From positions 1-8,744 of the forward strand of contig JAFZOA010000668.1 in assembly GCA_017550775.1 (NCBI GenBank): 8,744 bases of DNA, in the 5' to 3' direction. Below are positions 1 to 7,300 of this stretch, one piece after another. Position 1 is the stretch's first letter. The number at the start of each line of letters is the position of its first letter. The translations under genes and the position numbers were made by a program. The DNA comes from Ruminiclostridium sp. Its GTDB lineage: Bacteria > Bacillota_A > Clostridia > Oscillospirales > Ruminococcaceae. Under the pieces are notes generated by a model, which had not been told where the DNA came from, searched no databases, and saw only the letters and a program-made list of their open reading frames with translations.

Positions 1-111
1 CCCCCAGCGGGGTTTGGGGCGGAGCCCCAACAGGGTCAAGGGGCGGAGCCCCTGCGAGGGGACGGGGGGCGAGCAGCCCCCAGCGGGGTTTGGGGCGGAG
101 CCCCAACAGGG
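1..111. repeat. GC-rich palindromic repeat block, two direct copies
   Basis: A 35-base unit occurs exactly twice, at 1-35 and 77-111, with a 76-base period. Each copy contains the hairpin TTGGGGCGGAGCCCCAA (14-30 and 90-106; 7-bp stem, GGA loop). A third GGGGCGGAGCCCC palindrome lies between them at 40-52, one pair longer at 39-53. A smaller CCCC-AGC-GGGG inverted repeat opens each unit. No open reading frame is convincing inside. It resembles the dispersed REP-like GGGGCGGAGCCCC elements I recall from Ruminococcus-type genomes; that resemblance is from memory. The second copy ends three bases before the Shine-Dalgarno sequence of the next gene, so the block probably lies in its leader or promoter region. 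The left edge is cut by the window, so more copies may exist. Confidence 0.85.
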
Positions 112-122
112 ACGGAGTTAGT

Positions 123-1229
123 ATGAAACAAACAATACTATCAATACTTTTGGCACTTGCTGCGGCGGTCGTGGCCTTCGGGGTGCTTTCTCCCGCGGCG
201 GAAGCTGTCGGGCGTCCGTACTACGTTTTCTACGAGGAGAACGGCGGGACGCTGCGGGAATACTGCGCGAAGAGGGGAGAGAACTACTACCCGTTTTCGG
301 TGCTGTACCTCGGCGGGATAAGCGAGGAAAGCTACACCGAATACATGAGCGCGGCGAAGAAGGGTGACCCGTTCTCCGTGGATATCACATTTTCCGGGGA
401 AAAGGGGAAGCTTTACCTATACAACACCTGCAGCCTGAAAAGCGGGAAGCTTGTCAACGACTACGGCGGGTACACCGACGGGAACTACACCATGCAGGTG
501 TGTGCGACGCTCGAACCGTTCCCGAAGGACGGGGAAATGCTGTACGCGTTCACGCTGTACTCCGAGACCACAGACAAGGACATCGCCGGCTATGTCGCCC
601 TCGCCAGGAGCATTATCGCCGCCGCGGATTCCTGCACCGTGGACGTGTACTCCGGCGACAACCTCACCGACAAGTACGGGCATACCGGAGAATACACCGG
701 TGTCCCGTTCAGCGCGGAGCTCACCACAGACCTGTCCGCGCTGGATATCCCAAAGCTCCCGGACGTGCAGTACAAGGGGAAGGCGGTCAAGCCCACCGTG
801 ACTGTCCGGGACGTTGGCTGTACGCTAAAAAAGGGTAGGGACTACACCGTTTCGTACATGGATAATTCCGATGTCGGTACAGCCACCGTCACGATCACCG
901 GGGTGGGAAGATACTCCGGGAGCGTTACGCGGACATTCCGGCTGCTGCCCCGGAAATGCGCTCTGAAAGCTTCCGTGTCCGGCGGGAAAGTGAAACTGAA
1001 ATGGCGGAACTACGGTGACTCGGACTGCTACCTCGTTTACTGCTCCACCGACGGCGGCGCAACGTTCAGGCGGGTAGGGAAGGTGAGCGGAGAAAAGTCC
1101 TCGTGCAGACTGAAACTCCCCGAGGGCGGCAGCGCCCTGTACAAGATACGCTCCTTACGGACAGTCGGCGGAAAGAAGTATTACAGCGAATGGTCGGAGC
1201 CAGTCGGGACGGATTTACCTAAAAAATAG
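123..1229 (+). CDS. Secreted protein with Ig-like repeat and FnIII-like C-terminus
   Basis: Predicted exported protein of 368 residues, function unknown. I chose the ATG at 123 because GGAG (114-117) sits five bases upstream and the product then begins with a clean signal peptide: MKQT, a hydrophobic stretch at residues 5-22, and probable cleavage after AEA (residue 28). An in-frame TTG at 90 would add 11 residues encoded by the repeat and is unlikely. Residues 29-215 match no family I recognise; they are rich in Tyr and Gly. Residues about 217-275 (YKGKAVKPTVTV ... VGTATVTITG) match a bacterial Ig-like repeat frequent in surface proteins of gut Clostridia. Residues about 279-363 look like a fibronectin type III fold (LKASVSGGKVKLKW ... 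YYSEWSEPV). There is no sorting signal or C-terminal membrane segment, so the protein is probably released or held non-covalently. GGG- and CCG-type codons are common, unlike the next gene. No promoter is visible in the window. Confidence 0.85.
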   Translation: MKQTILSILLALAAAVVAFGVLSPAAEAVGRPYYVFYEENGGTLREYCAKRGENYYPFSVLYLGGISEESYTEYMSAAKKGDPFSVDITFSGEKGKLYLYNTCSLKSGKLVNDYGGYTDGNYTMQVCATLEPFPKDGEMLYAFTLYSETTDKDIAGYVALARSIIAAADSCTVDVYSGDNLTDKYGHTGEYTGVPFSAELTTDLSALDIPKLPDVQYKGKAVKPTVTVRDVGCTLKKGRDYTVSYMDNSDVGTATVTITGVGRYSGSVTRTFRLLPRKCALKASVSGGKVKLKWRNYGDSDCYLVYCSTDGGATFRRVGKVSGEKSSCRLKLPEGGSALYKIRSLRTVGGKKYYSEWSEPVGTDLPKK

Positions 1230-1237
1230 TTTTTTAG
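1219..1237 (+). terminator. Possible weak A/T hairpin at the gene end
   Basis: CTAAAAAA (1219-1226) and TTTTTTAG (1230-1237) form an 8-bp inverted repeat with the stop codon TAG as the three-base loop. The T-run is part of the stem and the stem has only one GC pair, so as an intrinsic terminator it would be weak. It is the only candidate between the two plus-strand genes. Confidence 0.3.
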
Positions 1238-1293
1238 CTAAATGATATGTCGTTTACTTCGATAAATCGATCAAAGATTGTGCAAAATACCTA

Positions 1294-1322
1294 TTGACCG
1301 GAAAGATGCTTTATTATATAAT
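1294..1322 (+). promoter_or_regulatory. Strong housekeeping (SigA-type) promoter
   Basis: TTGACC (1294-1299), a 17-base spacer, and a perfect TATAAT (1317-1322) differ from the consensus housekeeping promoter by one base. The area is AT-rich, unlike both flanking genes. Transcription should begin near 1328-1330 and read the surface-protein gene at 1382, giving a leader of about 50 bases. A short dyad TCGATAAATCGA lies at 1259-1270, upstream of the -35 box; whether it is an operator cannot be judged. Confidence 0.88.
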
Positions 1323-1325
1323 ATA

Positions 1326-1371
1326 AGGTAGCGGAAAAGCTTTTTTGTGCTTTTCACCTATTCTAAGGAGG
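1326..1371 (+). promoter_or_regulatory. 5' leader hairpin and strong ribosome binding site
   Basis: GAAAAGC (1334-1340) pairs with GCTTTTC (1349-1355) around an eight-base loop, and AGGT (1326-1329) can pair with ACCT (1356-1359) across a four-base bulge. The hairpin would sit almost at the 5' end of the transcript, a position known to protect mRNAs from 5'-end decay. The Shine-Dalgarno AAGGAGG (1365-1371) follows, ten bases before the ATG. Too small for any riboswitch class I know. Confidence 0.6.
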
Positions 1372-1381
1372 AACATCTGAT

Positions 1382-2302
1382 ATGAAATTTTCTAAGTTAA
1401 TTGCAGGTATAGCAGCAGCTTCTATGGCAGCGTCCGTGTGTGCGTTTTCCGCCTCGGCACTCGAAGTTCAGGGCTCCACAACCGATGCAGAGGGTAAGGA
1501 TCTCGTTATCGTAAGCGAAGCTATGTGGCTCGCTATCCCGTACAACAACGGTGAGCGCAACGCGTCCGTACTTGCAGACAAGAACAAGGCTGTCATCGAT
1601 TACGGTATCGACTGGACACAGGCAGGCTCCATTGAAGTAGTTATGCACGTTACACCCGATACATACGAAGACTTCGACGAGGAGAACAACTTCGGCGGCG
1701 CGATCGTTCTCGGAAGCAACGCTGACGGCGATTCTTCCCACAACTGGAACGCCAAGGAATGGTACGGCGTAAACGACGAAGACCTCGAATTCACAGCAGA
1801 GACCGCTAAGGATCTCCAGGCAAACAAGGTCGGCGATCATCAGTACAAGGTAGTTTGCCCCGTTGACAGCATGAACTCCGTTGTTGCAAACGCTCAGATG
1901 GTTCAGGTCGCTATCCAGCACTACAACCCCAACAGCGTATGGTACAGCATCGCAGTTGACAGCGTTAAGGTCCTCGACAAGAGCGGAAGCCTTCTTATAG
2001 GCTGGGACGGCGCAACAGGCGCAGTTGAGCTCGGCGCATCCGCAGCTCCCGCAGTTGTAACAGAGGCTCCCGTTGTAGAAGTCGCTGTTGAGGAAACAGT
2101 CGTTGAAGAGGCTGCTCCCGTTGAGACAGCTCAGGTAGACGCAGCAGCAGAAACAGCAGCCGCTCCCGTAGCAGGCGACGTTACAGCAGTTGCAACCACC
2201 ACCAAGGGCTCTCCCAACACAGGTATCGAGGATGTAGCAGTAGTTGCAGGTATCGGTCTTGCAGCAGCAGGCGCATTCCTGATCGCTAAGAAGAGAAAGT
2301 AA
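1382..2302 (+). CDS. Probable wall-anchored surface protein with SPNTG sorting tail
   Basis: A 306-residue exported protein. A signal peptide covers residues 1-26 (MKFSKLIAG start, cleavage probably after ASA). Residues about 27-215 form an acidic, beta-rich domain rich in Trp, Asn and Tyr, ending near WDG (208-210); it has the look of a carbohydrate-binding or cell-surface module, but I do not recognise the family. Residues about 219-272 are an Ala/Val/Glu/Thr/Pro linker with no predicted fold. The end is a sortase-type signal: SPNTG at 277-281, a hydrophobic segment at about 284-301, and a KKRK tail. Ser replaces the usual Leu of LPXTG; such variants occur in Clostridia, but the sortase is not in the window. 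Codon choice is strongly biased (GCA, GTT, CTC, AAG), and with the near-consensus promoter, AAGGAGG site and strong terminator this points to a highly expressed single-gene transcript. The ligand, if any, is unknown. Confidence 0.85.
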   Translation: MKFSKLIAGIAAASMAASVCAFSASALEVQGSTTDAEGKDLVIVSEAMWLAIPYNNGERNASVLADKNKAVIDYGIDWTQAGSIEVVMHVTPDTYEDFDEENNFGGAIVLGSNADGDSSHNWNAKEWYGVNDEDLEFTAETAKDLQANKVGDHQYKVVCPVDSMNSVVANAQMVQVAIQHYNPNSVWYSIAVDSVKVLDKSGSLLIGWDGATGAVELGASAAPAVVTEAPVVEVAVEETVVEEAAPVETAQVDAAAETAAAPVAGDVTAVATTTKGSPNTGIEDVAVVAGIGLAAAGAFLIAKKRK

Positions 2303-2318
2303 TTTTCCGGACATAGCC

Positions 2319-2350
2319 AAGCGCCCTGTACAAACGTACAGGGCGCTTTT
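2319..2350 (+). terminator. Intrinsic terminator of the surface-protein gene
   Basis: A perfect 13-bp stem, AAGCGCCCTGTAC (2319-2331) against GTACAGGGCGCTT (2336-2348), closes an AAAC loop. Four T residues (2347-2350) follow the GC-rich part. It begins 17 bases after the stop codon at 2302 and ends the plus-strand transcript. Confidence 0.92.
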
Positions 2351-2368
2351 GTGTGCAAGTAAAAGACT

Positions 2369-2397
2369 GACCCCACCTACAGGTGGGGTCGGGTTTT
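2369..2397. terminator. Hairpin between convergent genes, likely bidirectional terminator
   Basis: GACCCCACC (2369-2377) pairs perfectly with GGTGGGGTC (2382-2390) around a TACA loop. On the plus strand it is followed by GGGTTTTCTT; on the minus strand by AGTCTTTTACTT. It can therefore end the amidohydrolase transcript, whose stop codon is only nine bases before it on the minus strand, and also back up the preceding plus-strand terminator. Confidence 0.75.
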
Positions 2398-2398
2398 C

Positions 2399-3196
2399 TT
2401 ATAAGTCGAGTCCGAGCAGCTCTGCGGCGTTCCGCCAGAATATCCGATCCTTCTCGCTGTCGGGGATATCCAGCCCGTCAACAAGCTCTATCTCGGTCTT
2501 CGGGTCGCTCCACGGAAGGTCGCTTGCAAACAGTATCTTGTCCGTGCCGTGCTTCTTCACTATCGTGGCGAACAGCTCACGGTCGATGTCCTTCGCAACG
2601 TAAGCTGTGTCCATGTACACATTCGGAAGTCCCGCAACATAGCGCAGAACGTGCTCCCACGCATAGTTTCCCGCCATGTGCGCGCCGATGAAGTTGAGCT
2701 TCGGGTACCTCTCGCTCAGCTCTATCAGATCATACGGCATCGCGTGGTGTACTATGGGCGAGACCGGATCGTACCCCATGTGGAACACCACCGGGAGCCC
2801 GAGCTCCTCACAGCGCTTGTATATCCTCTGGCACGCTTCGTCGAAGATGTACACGCCCTGGTAGTCGTTGTGCAGCTTCAACCCCTTGAACCCCATGCTC
2901 TTTATCCTGTCGAGTTCGTCGAGCGCGTCCGGGGCGAAGGGGTGGACGGTGCCGAACGGGATTATGCTCCTGCCCTTGACCTCGTTCACCCAGTTGTTGA
3001 TCGTGGTCTGCTGGGTGGGCTTGGTGGCTATGGGGAGCAGCACGCCGTAGTCGATACCTTTCTCCGCGAGCAGCTTTCTTGCTCCGCTTATCGTACCGTC
3101 TGTGAAGCACGGACAGTCGCCGATCTCGGTAAGCTTGGCGACTACGCGCTCGGCAAGGGACTCTGTATAGGCGTGAATGTGTGTGTCAATTATCAT
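2399..3196 (-). CDS. Amidohydrolase_2-family metal-dependent hydrolase
   Basis: A cytoplasmic TIM-barrel hydrolase of 265 residues. Metal-site residues expected of the amidohydrolase_2 (ACMSD-like) family are in order: HIH near the N-terminus (His6, His8), KLH on a mid-barrel strand (Lys107, His109), His139 in VVFHMG, His173 in IGAHMAG and Asp226 in FASDLPW. The family includes hydrolases and decarboxylases acting on cyclic or aromatic acids; substrate cannot be assigned. The length is on the short side for the family but all barrel landmarks are present, so it looks intact. The ATG at 3196 is preceded by GGAG seven bases upstream. A hairpin lies in its leader. It is on the same strand as the flagellar genes but 188 bases below the last one with strong secondary structure between, so it is probably a separate unit. 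I see no convincing promoter of its own. No functional link to motility is implied. Confidence 0.88.
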   Translation of the reverse strand: MIIDTHIHAYTESLAERVVAKLTEIGDCPCFTDGTISGARKLLAEKGIDYGVLLPIATKPTQQTTINNWVNEVKGRSIIPFGTVHPFAPDALDELDRIKSMGFKGLKLHNDYQGVYIFDEACQRIYKRCEELGLPVVFHMGYDPVSPIVHHAMPYDLIELSERYPKLNFIGAHMAGNYAWEHVLRYVAGLPNVYMDTAYVAKDIDRELFATIVKKHGTDKILFASDLPWSDPKTEIELVDGLDIPDSEKDRIFWRNAAELLGLDL

Positions 3197-3219
3197 TTAC
3201 TTTCTCCGTTCTAAACACA

Positions 3220-3245
3220 TTATCCCCGCCGTGAGGCAGGGATAA
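3220..3245. other. Hairpin in the amidohydrolase leader
   Basis: TTATCCC (3220-3226) pairs with GGGATAA (3239-3245) and GCC (3228-3230) with GGC (3235-3237), with one C/A mismatch and a GTGA loop on the plus strand. It lies 23 bases upstream of the amidohydrolase start, just before its ribosome binding site at 3204-3207. On the minus strand it is followed by TGTGTTT, a poor U-tract, so attenuator, leader structure or leaky terminator are all possible. Confidence 0.5.
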
Positions 3246-3297
3246 ATCTTTCTTTATCTGCGAAGCCATAAAAACCTTTGGGAAAAGAGGGGGGTGA

Positions 3298-3383
3298 GGG
3301 GGGAGGAAAACCTTTTCCAAGGAAAATGTTTTCTTCCCCCCGTCGCTCGCGTAAGCGAGCAACTTCTGCGCGCTCTCACGCGC
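3298..3383. repeat. Cluster of three hairpins with a long palindrome
   Basis: The main element is a 44-base palindrome: arms 3298-3318 and 3321-3341 around AA, giving 20 possible pairs with one C/T mismatch and one G/T wobble. Its ends are G6 and C6, and its centre is TTTTCCAAGGAAAA. Two smaller hairpins lie between it and the upstream gene: GCTCGC-GTAA-GCGAGC (3345-3360) and GCGCG-CTCTCA-CGCGC (3368-3383). A second G6 run (3289-3294) precedes it. On the minus strand only a weak tract, CTCTTTTCCC, follows, so it could end the flagellar transcript, protect its 3' end, or be a dispersed palindromic repeat. AAAACCTTT also occurs twice here (3271-3279 and 3307-3315). Confidence 0.65.
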
Positions 3384-3384
3384 C

Positions 3385-3873
3385 CTACAGCCGACCGTCA
3401 AAAGCGCTGCCGGAGCCTCCGAAGCCGGAGCCCGCAGCGGAATAACCGCTGGTCTTTCTGCGGTCGGAGTTCACATTCTGGAGCTCTGCGCGAAGCTCCT
3501 TTACTCTCGCGTCAACGCGCGCCGCGGCAAGTCTCTCCTTGTCGCTCACCGTGACTACTACCGAATGCAGCCGTACAGCCGCCTTGTGTATCTCCCGCAG
3601 CTCCGCCGACAGACCGAGAGGAACATTTGCTCCGCGAAGCATACGGTGGACAAGATCGCTTTCCTGCGATGTACACTGACCGCAGGCATCGTCTATGTCC
3701 CTGCGCACGTTGGCGACCGCCTGGATGATCCTCGCACGGTTAGCGATTATATCCTCCAGCGTCTCGTCGATATCGGTATTGATGATATCGGACGTTGCGG
3801 CGCTGTACAGCTCGGTTAGCTGCGCTAAGTCGGACATATCCGCGATTATCCTTGTTTTGATCTCATCGGTCAT
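3385..3873 (-). CDS. Small helical protein in the fliT position, putative flagellar chaperone
   Basis: A 162-residue soluble protein with no signal peptide or membrane segment. Residues 1-135 read as long amphipathic helices (for example TLEDIIANRARIIQAVANV at about 38-56), as in export chaperones of the FliT/FlgN type. The last 20 or so residues form a Gly/Ser-rich tail (GSGFGGSGSAFDGRL). It lies directly after fliS, 15 bases from the fliS stop codon, exactly where fliT sits in Bacillus. The ATG at 3873 is preceded by AAAGGTGAT, matching the 16S anti-Shine-Dalgarno end. Sequence similarity to FliT or FlgN is too weak to be sure by eye; the tail is more like that of FlgN proteins. The role (holding FliD or hook-filament junction proteins for export) is inferred from position and helix content. 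It could also be an unrelated flagellar accessory protein. Confidence 0.7.
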   Translation of the reverse strand: MTDEIKTRIIADMSDLAQLTELYSAATSDIINTDIDETLEDIIANRARIIQAVANVRRDIDDACGQCTSQESDLVHRMLRGANVPLGLSAELREIHKAAVRLHSVVVTVSDKERLAAARVDARVKELRAELQNVNSDRRKTSGYSAAGSGFGGSGSAFDGRL

Positions 3874-3888
3874 ATAACATCACCTTTT

Positions 3889-4260
3889 TCAGACTTTCGG
3901 CATTGCGGCTACCTGCGCGAACGCGTCTCTGAGATCCGCGAACATCGGCAGCAGCTCCTTTATGATCTTGATGTCCTTCTTCATGTTTGCCTGTATGAGC
4001 TGTCTGTTGAAGAAGTCATACAGTGCGTCGAGATCCTTCGACATCGGTATGGACATATCCAGCACCGAACGAAGGGCGTTTACTATATCCTGTGTTTTCT
4101 GCAGTGACTTGTTTGCGCCGGCATAATTCTTGCCTTCGATCGCTATGATCGCGAGGTTCATCTGTTTTTCCGCCTCATCGTATAGCTTTACAACTATCTC
4201 CATAGGGGTAAGAGTCTGTAAAGACTGCTTCTTGTATTCGGAATATGCGTTTGCCGCCAT
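3889..4260 (-). CDS. fliS: Flagellin export chaperone FliS
   Basis: FliS binds the C-terminal helix of flagellin in the cytoplasm, prevents premature polymerisation and delivers it to the export gate. The 123-residue product has the usual FliS length and pattern: AYSEYKKQSLQTLTPMEIVVKLYD at the start (Tyr6 near the flagellin groove), a mid-region KSLQKTQDIVNALRSVLDM and the C-terminal LYDFFNRQLIQANMKKD helix. The ATG at 4260 is chosen over an in-frame TTG six bases upstream because AAGGAAGG lies eight bases before it. The gene follows fliD by 78 bases and is followed closely by the helical protein, whose ribosome binding site overlaps the end region of fliS. No flagellin gene is in the window, so its client is encoded elsewhere. 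Confidence 0.96.
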   Translation of the reverse strand: MAANAYSEYKKQSLQTLTPMEIVVKLYDEAEKQMNLAIIAIEGKNYAGANKSLQKTQDIVNALRSVLDMSIPMSKDLDALYDFFNRQLIQANMKKDIKIIKELLPMFADLRDAFAQVAAMPKV

Positions 4261-4288
4261 AAACAATACCTTCCTTATTCTTTATGTC

Positions 4289-4323
4289 CCGCAGCCGCGC
4301 AGCGTTTTACCGTGCGGCTGCGG
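4289..4323 (-). other. Hairpin between fliD and fliS
   Basis: CCGCAGCCGC (4289-4298) pairs perfectly with GCGGCTGCGG (4314-4323), extendable inward by a G/T and a C/G pair. No T-run follows on either strand, so it is not an ordinary terminator. Its place in the middle of the operon, 16 bases after the fliD stop and about 20 bases before the fliS ribosome binding site, suits mRNA processing or stability control that sets fliD and fliS levels apart. Confidence 0.6.
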
Positions 4324-4338
4324 TGCCTTACCGGTCAA

Positions 4339-7300
4339 TTACTGAAAGTATGACATGAACGATGACTGCTGGCTGTTGAGGGTACCCATCATGGACTCCA
4401 TGTTGGAATACTTCTTCCAGAGTCGGTTCTGTTCGTTCTCGTAACGTGTGTTGAGCGAGGTGATACGCGTCTTTGTTCTCTTGATAGCGTTGTAGATCTC
4501 GTTGTCGGTTGCGGAGGAGCCTGTCGCAAGACCCGCTTTTCTTATGAGCGAGCCCTTTTCCTTGCCCGTAGAACCCACACCCGCGTCGAGAGCCTCGGAG
4601 AACTTCTTCATAATGCCGTTCTCGCTATCGGAGAAGAGCTTCTGGATATCGTCGAAGTTGTTCTCTATCGCCTTGTCGAGGTCGTCCTCGCTGATTATGA
4701 GCTTACCGTGCTTGTTGTAGTCGGAAGAAGACTTGATGCCCATGGACGACAGCGAGAATGTCTTGCCGTCGTAGCCCTCCACCGAGCCCATAAGCGCAGT
4801 ACGCAGATTGGTCATTATCGTGTTGGTGATGCTGTCGTGATACAGGAGACCCTTCTTGGACTTCTCCTCCCACTTCTCCTCCTGCTTCTCGGAGAGATCG
4901 AGGTCTTCCTTATCCGAGTCGGTCAGGAAGTAGTAGTCCTTTTCGGGCTTCTCGTCGAGGTACTTGTAAACGTCCTCGATGAGCTGGTTGTAGTCGTTCA
5001 CGAAATCCTTGATGAGATCCTTGATAGCTGAGGTGTCCTTGCCCACCGAAACGGTAAACTCCTCACCGACCTTGGCATTCTTCGAGATCGTGAAGGTCGT
5101 ACCGTCCGCTTCAATGCTGTTGTTGTCGCTCTGATACATCTTGCCGTCGATGTAAACTTCAAGGTTCTGACCCGCTTCAAAATCTCCGCCGACTATGCCG
5201 AGGGACGAGAGCAGATTGCCGCCGTTCGTGTCCTCAACGTTAACCTCGCTGTTGACGCCGTACTTGCTCGCTGTAACGGTGAACGCGTTGTCGAGCGAGG
5301 AGTAGGTCATCTTGACACCCGCCGACGAAGCGTTTACGGTCTTCATCATGTCATTTACGGTCGTCTCGCCGTCAAACGAGAAGCTCTTGCCGTTTATCGT
5401 AAAGTTGTACTTGCCGTTCTCGTCGGCTGTCGCACCGATATCCGCAAGCTTGGTGGTGTTGGTGATCTGCGATATCGAGGTGGTAGCGTCCGCACCCGCG
5501 TTTCCGAGAGTCGCCGCGTCGTTGGCACTGTTGTTGCCGACGGTAAGTGCAGCGTTGACGTAGGTCTTTACGGGCTCGTCGCCCTCGTTCTCACCGGGAG
5601 TCTCCTTGTACGCCTTTACGGTCGCCTTGTTGGTCGCCTTGTCGTAGTTCACCTCAAACTTCGTTCCATCGGCGAGCTCAAGGTTGCCTATGCTGTTCTT
5701 GAGAGCGGACTCGTTGAAGTGGTCGAGAATGTTCGCCTTGGAGGTGTCATAGTCTGCGGTGGACTCGTCGTACACGGACTTCTTGTACTGAGCGAACATA
5801 TTGCTCTCGGAAGCCTTCCATGTGTCCTTGTTGAGATGCCAGCTGTCGGATTCGATCTTGTCGGTCTTCCAGGTGGAGAAGTCCTTCATCGGGGTCTCCG
5901 GGTCAGCCTGTGCCGCGGTAAGCTCTGCGCTTGCGGTGGAGTTGCCCTGCGCCCACTCATAGATGCCGAGAGCTGTCTCGTCTTCGCCAAGCCCGGACTT
6001 ATAGGTCTCATAAGCCGCCTTTGACTCGTCGGAGAGGTTATTTGTCGCGTAGTTGTTCTGGTAGGTCTTGTAGCCGTCTGTGTAATAAGCGTCGTCGTAG
6101 TCGTTCTCGCCGTTGCCTGTGCCTTCGTACTTATGTACGAGCTTGGTGAGCTTCTCGGACTGCTCCGTGGTGAGGCTTGCGCTGCTGAGGTAGTCGTAAG
6201 CGCTCTTCATCGCGGGCTCTGCGTCTTCTATTGCCTTCTTGTAGGTGTCGTTGTCCTGCGCCCACTCATAGATACCCTTAGCGGTCTCACCCGGGTGGCT
6301 TGCCTCATAGTCAAGCTTATAAGCGTCGTATGAGTCTAACGCTTCGGTCGAAAGCGTGCTTCTTGCAAAGCTGTCCTTGTACGTTGTATAAGCCGCATTG
6401 AGGTCCTCGTCCGCCTCAGCCCACTTGCTGATACGGCTGTCCTTATCCGCCGCGAGAGCCTGATTATAAAGGCTGTTGATGTCGGAGTCGGAAGCGGTCT
6501 CCTTCCACGCCTTGAATGCGTCGTATCTTACGGATTCCTTGTAATCGTCTGCTACCTGCTTATAAAGCACGGCAGCGTCCATTATTTCCGCCTCCATAGC
6601 GTATGCCCTTTGCTGGACATCTTCCTCGGAAGCGTCTTCACCAAGCTCCGTTCTCGCGAGCCCCTTGGCGTAATCGCTTATGTTGAGAGTCAGATCGACC
6701 TCGCCGGTAGTGGTGTTTATCATACCGGAGCCGATAGCGTTGTCGAAATGCGACGCTTCTATGGTCTGGAACGATGTGGTCACGGACTGCTCGCCGATCT
6801 GGAACGAGATCGTGTTGGTGCCGCTCTTTACGGAGGACAGATCAAGAGTATTGGTGTCTTTGAGCGAGCCTACTCCGGACATAGTGATGCCCTTGCCGGA
6901 ACGGGACACTATCTGTCCGTCGTCCTCGACATAGACCATGCCCTTGTTGCCGGAGTCGCCTACGGAGTCGTTGCTCTCGCCGAATTCTTCCTCCAGCTTG
7001 TCGTTGATCGCGTTTATGGTGGCCGCAGATGTGCCGCCCGCAGTAAACTTTATAGTCTTTTCGGTATCGCCGACCGTAACGGTAAGGCCGTACTCCTTGC
7101 CGCTTTCAAGCGAGTTTATGTCGATCTTCGCGTTGCCGCTTATCGACTTTCCGGTAAGCTTCGCCTGCTTTGCGGTCTTGTTGACCGTTACCTTGTAGTC
7201 TCCCGGGTTGGAGTTTACGGTGGTGGAAACGGAAATACCGGAAGCGAGGGTCTCTAAGTTGCCGGAATCGTAGATCTTGGAGGAATACTTGTTCCACATC

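Noticed and set aside
1..111. CRISPR array
   Set aside because: Only two full copies, GC-palindromic, with no unique spacers of regular size and no cas genes.
90..122. TTG start for the first secreted protein
   Set aside because: The extra 11 residues are encoded by the palindromic repeat; ATG at 123 has a better-placed ribosome site and gives a normal signal peptide.
1259..1270. TCGATAAATCGA dyad upstream of the strong promoter as a repressor operator
   Set aside because: Only five base pairs and no matching copy elsewhere in the window; chance is likely in AT-rich DNA.
1326..1371. Riboswitch in the surface-protein leader
   Set aside because: About 50 bases with one simple hairpin, no conserved aptamer core.
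1397..2320. 307-residue open frame antisense to the surface-protein gene
   Set aside because: Its Cys-rich product comes from the complement of repeated GCA codons in the real gene; no ribosome binding site and no sensible protein pattern.
2549..3214. 221-residue plus-strand frame over the amidohydrolase
   Set aside because: Complete overlap with a well-supported enzyme gene, no ribosome site, and low-complexity product; a shadow frame.
3289..3303. G-quadruplex from two G6 runs
   Set aside because: The second run is better explained as one arm of the long palindrome with C6 at 3336-3341.
4261..4266. TTG start two codons upstream of the fliS ATG
   Set aside because: The ATG at 4260 fits the family start and has AAGGAAGG eight bases upstream.
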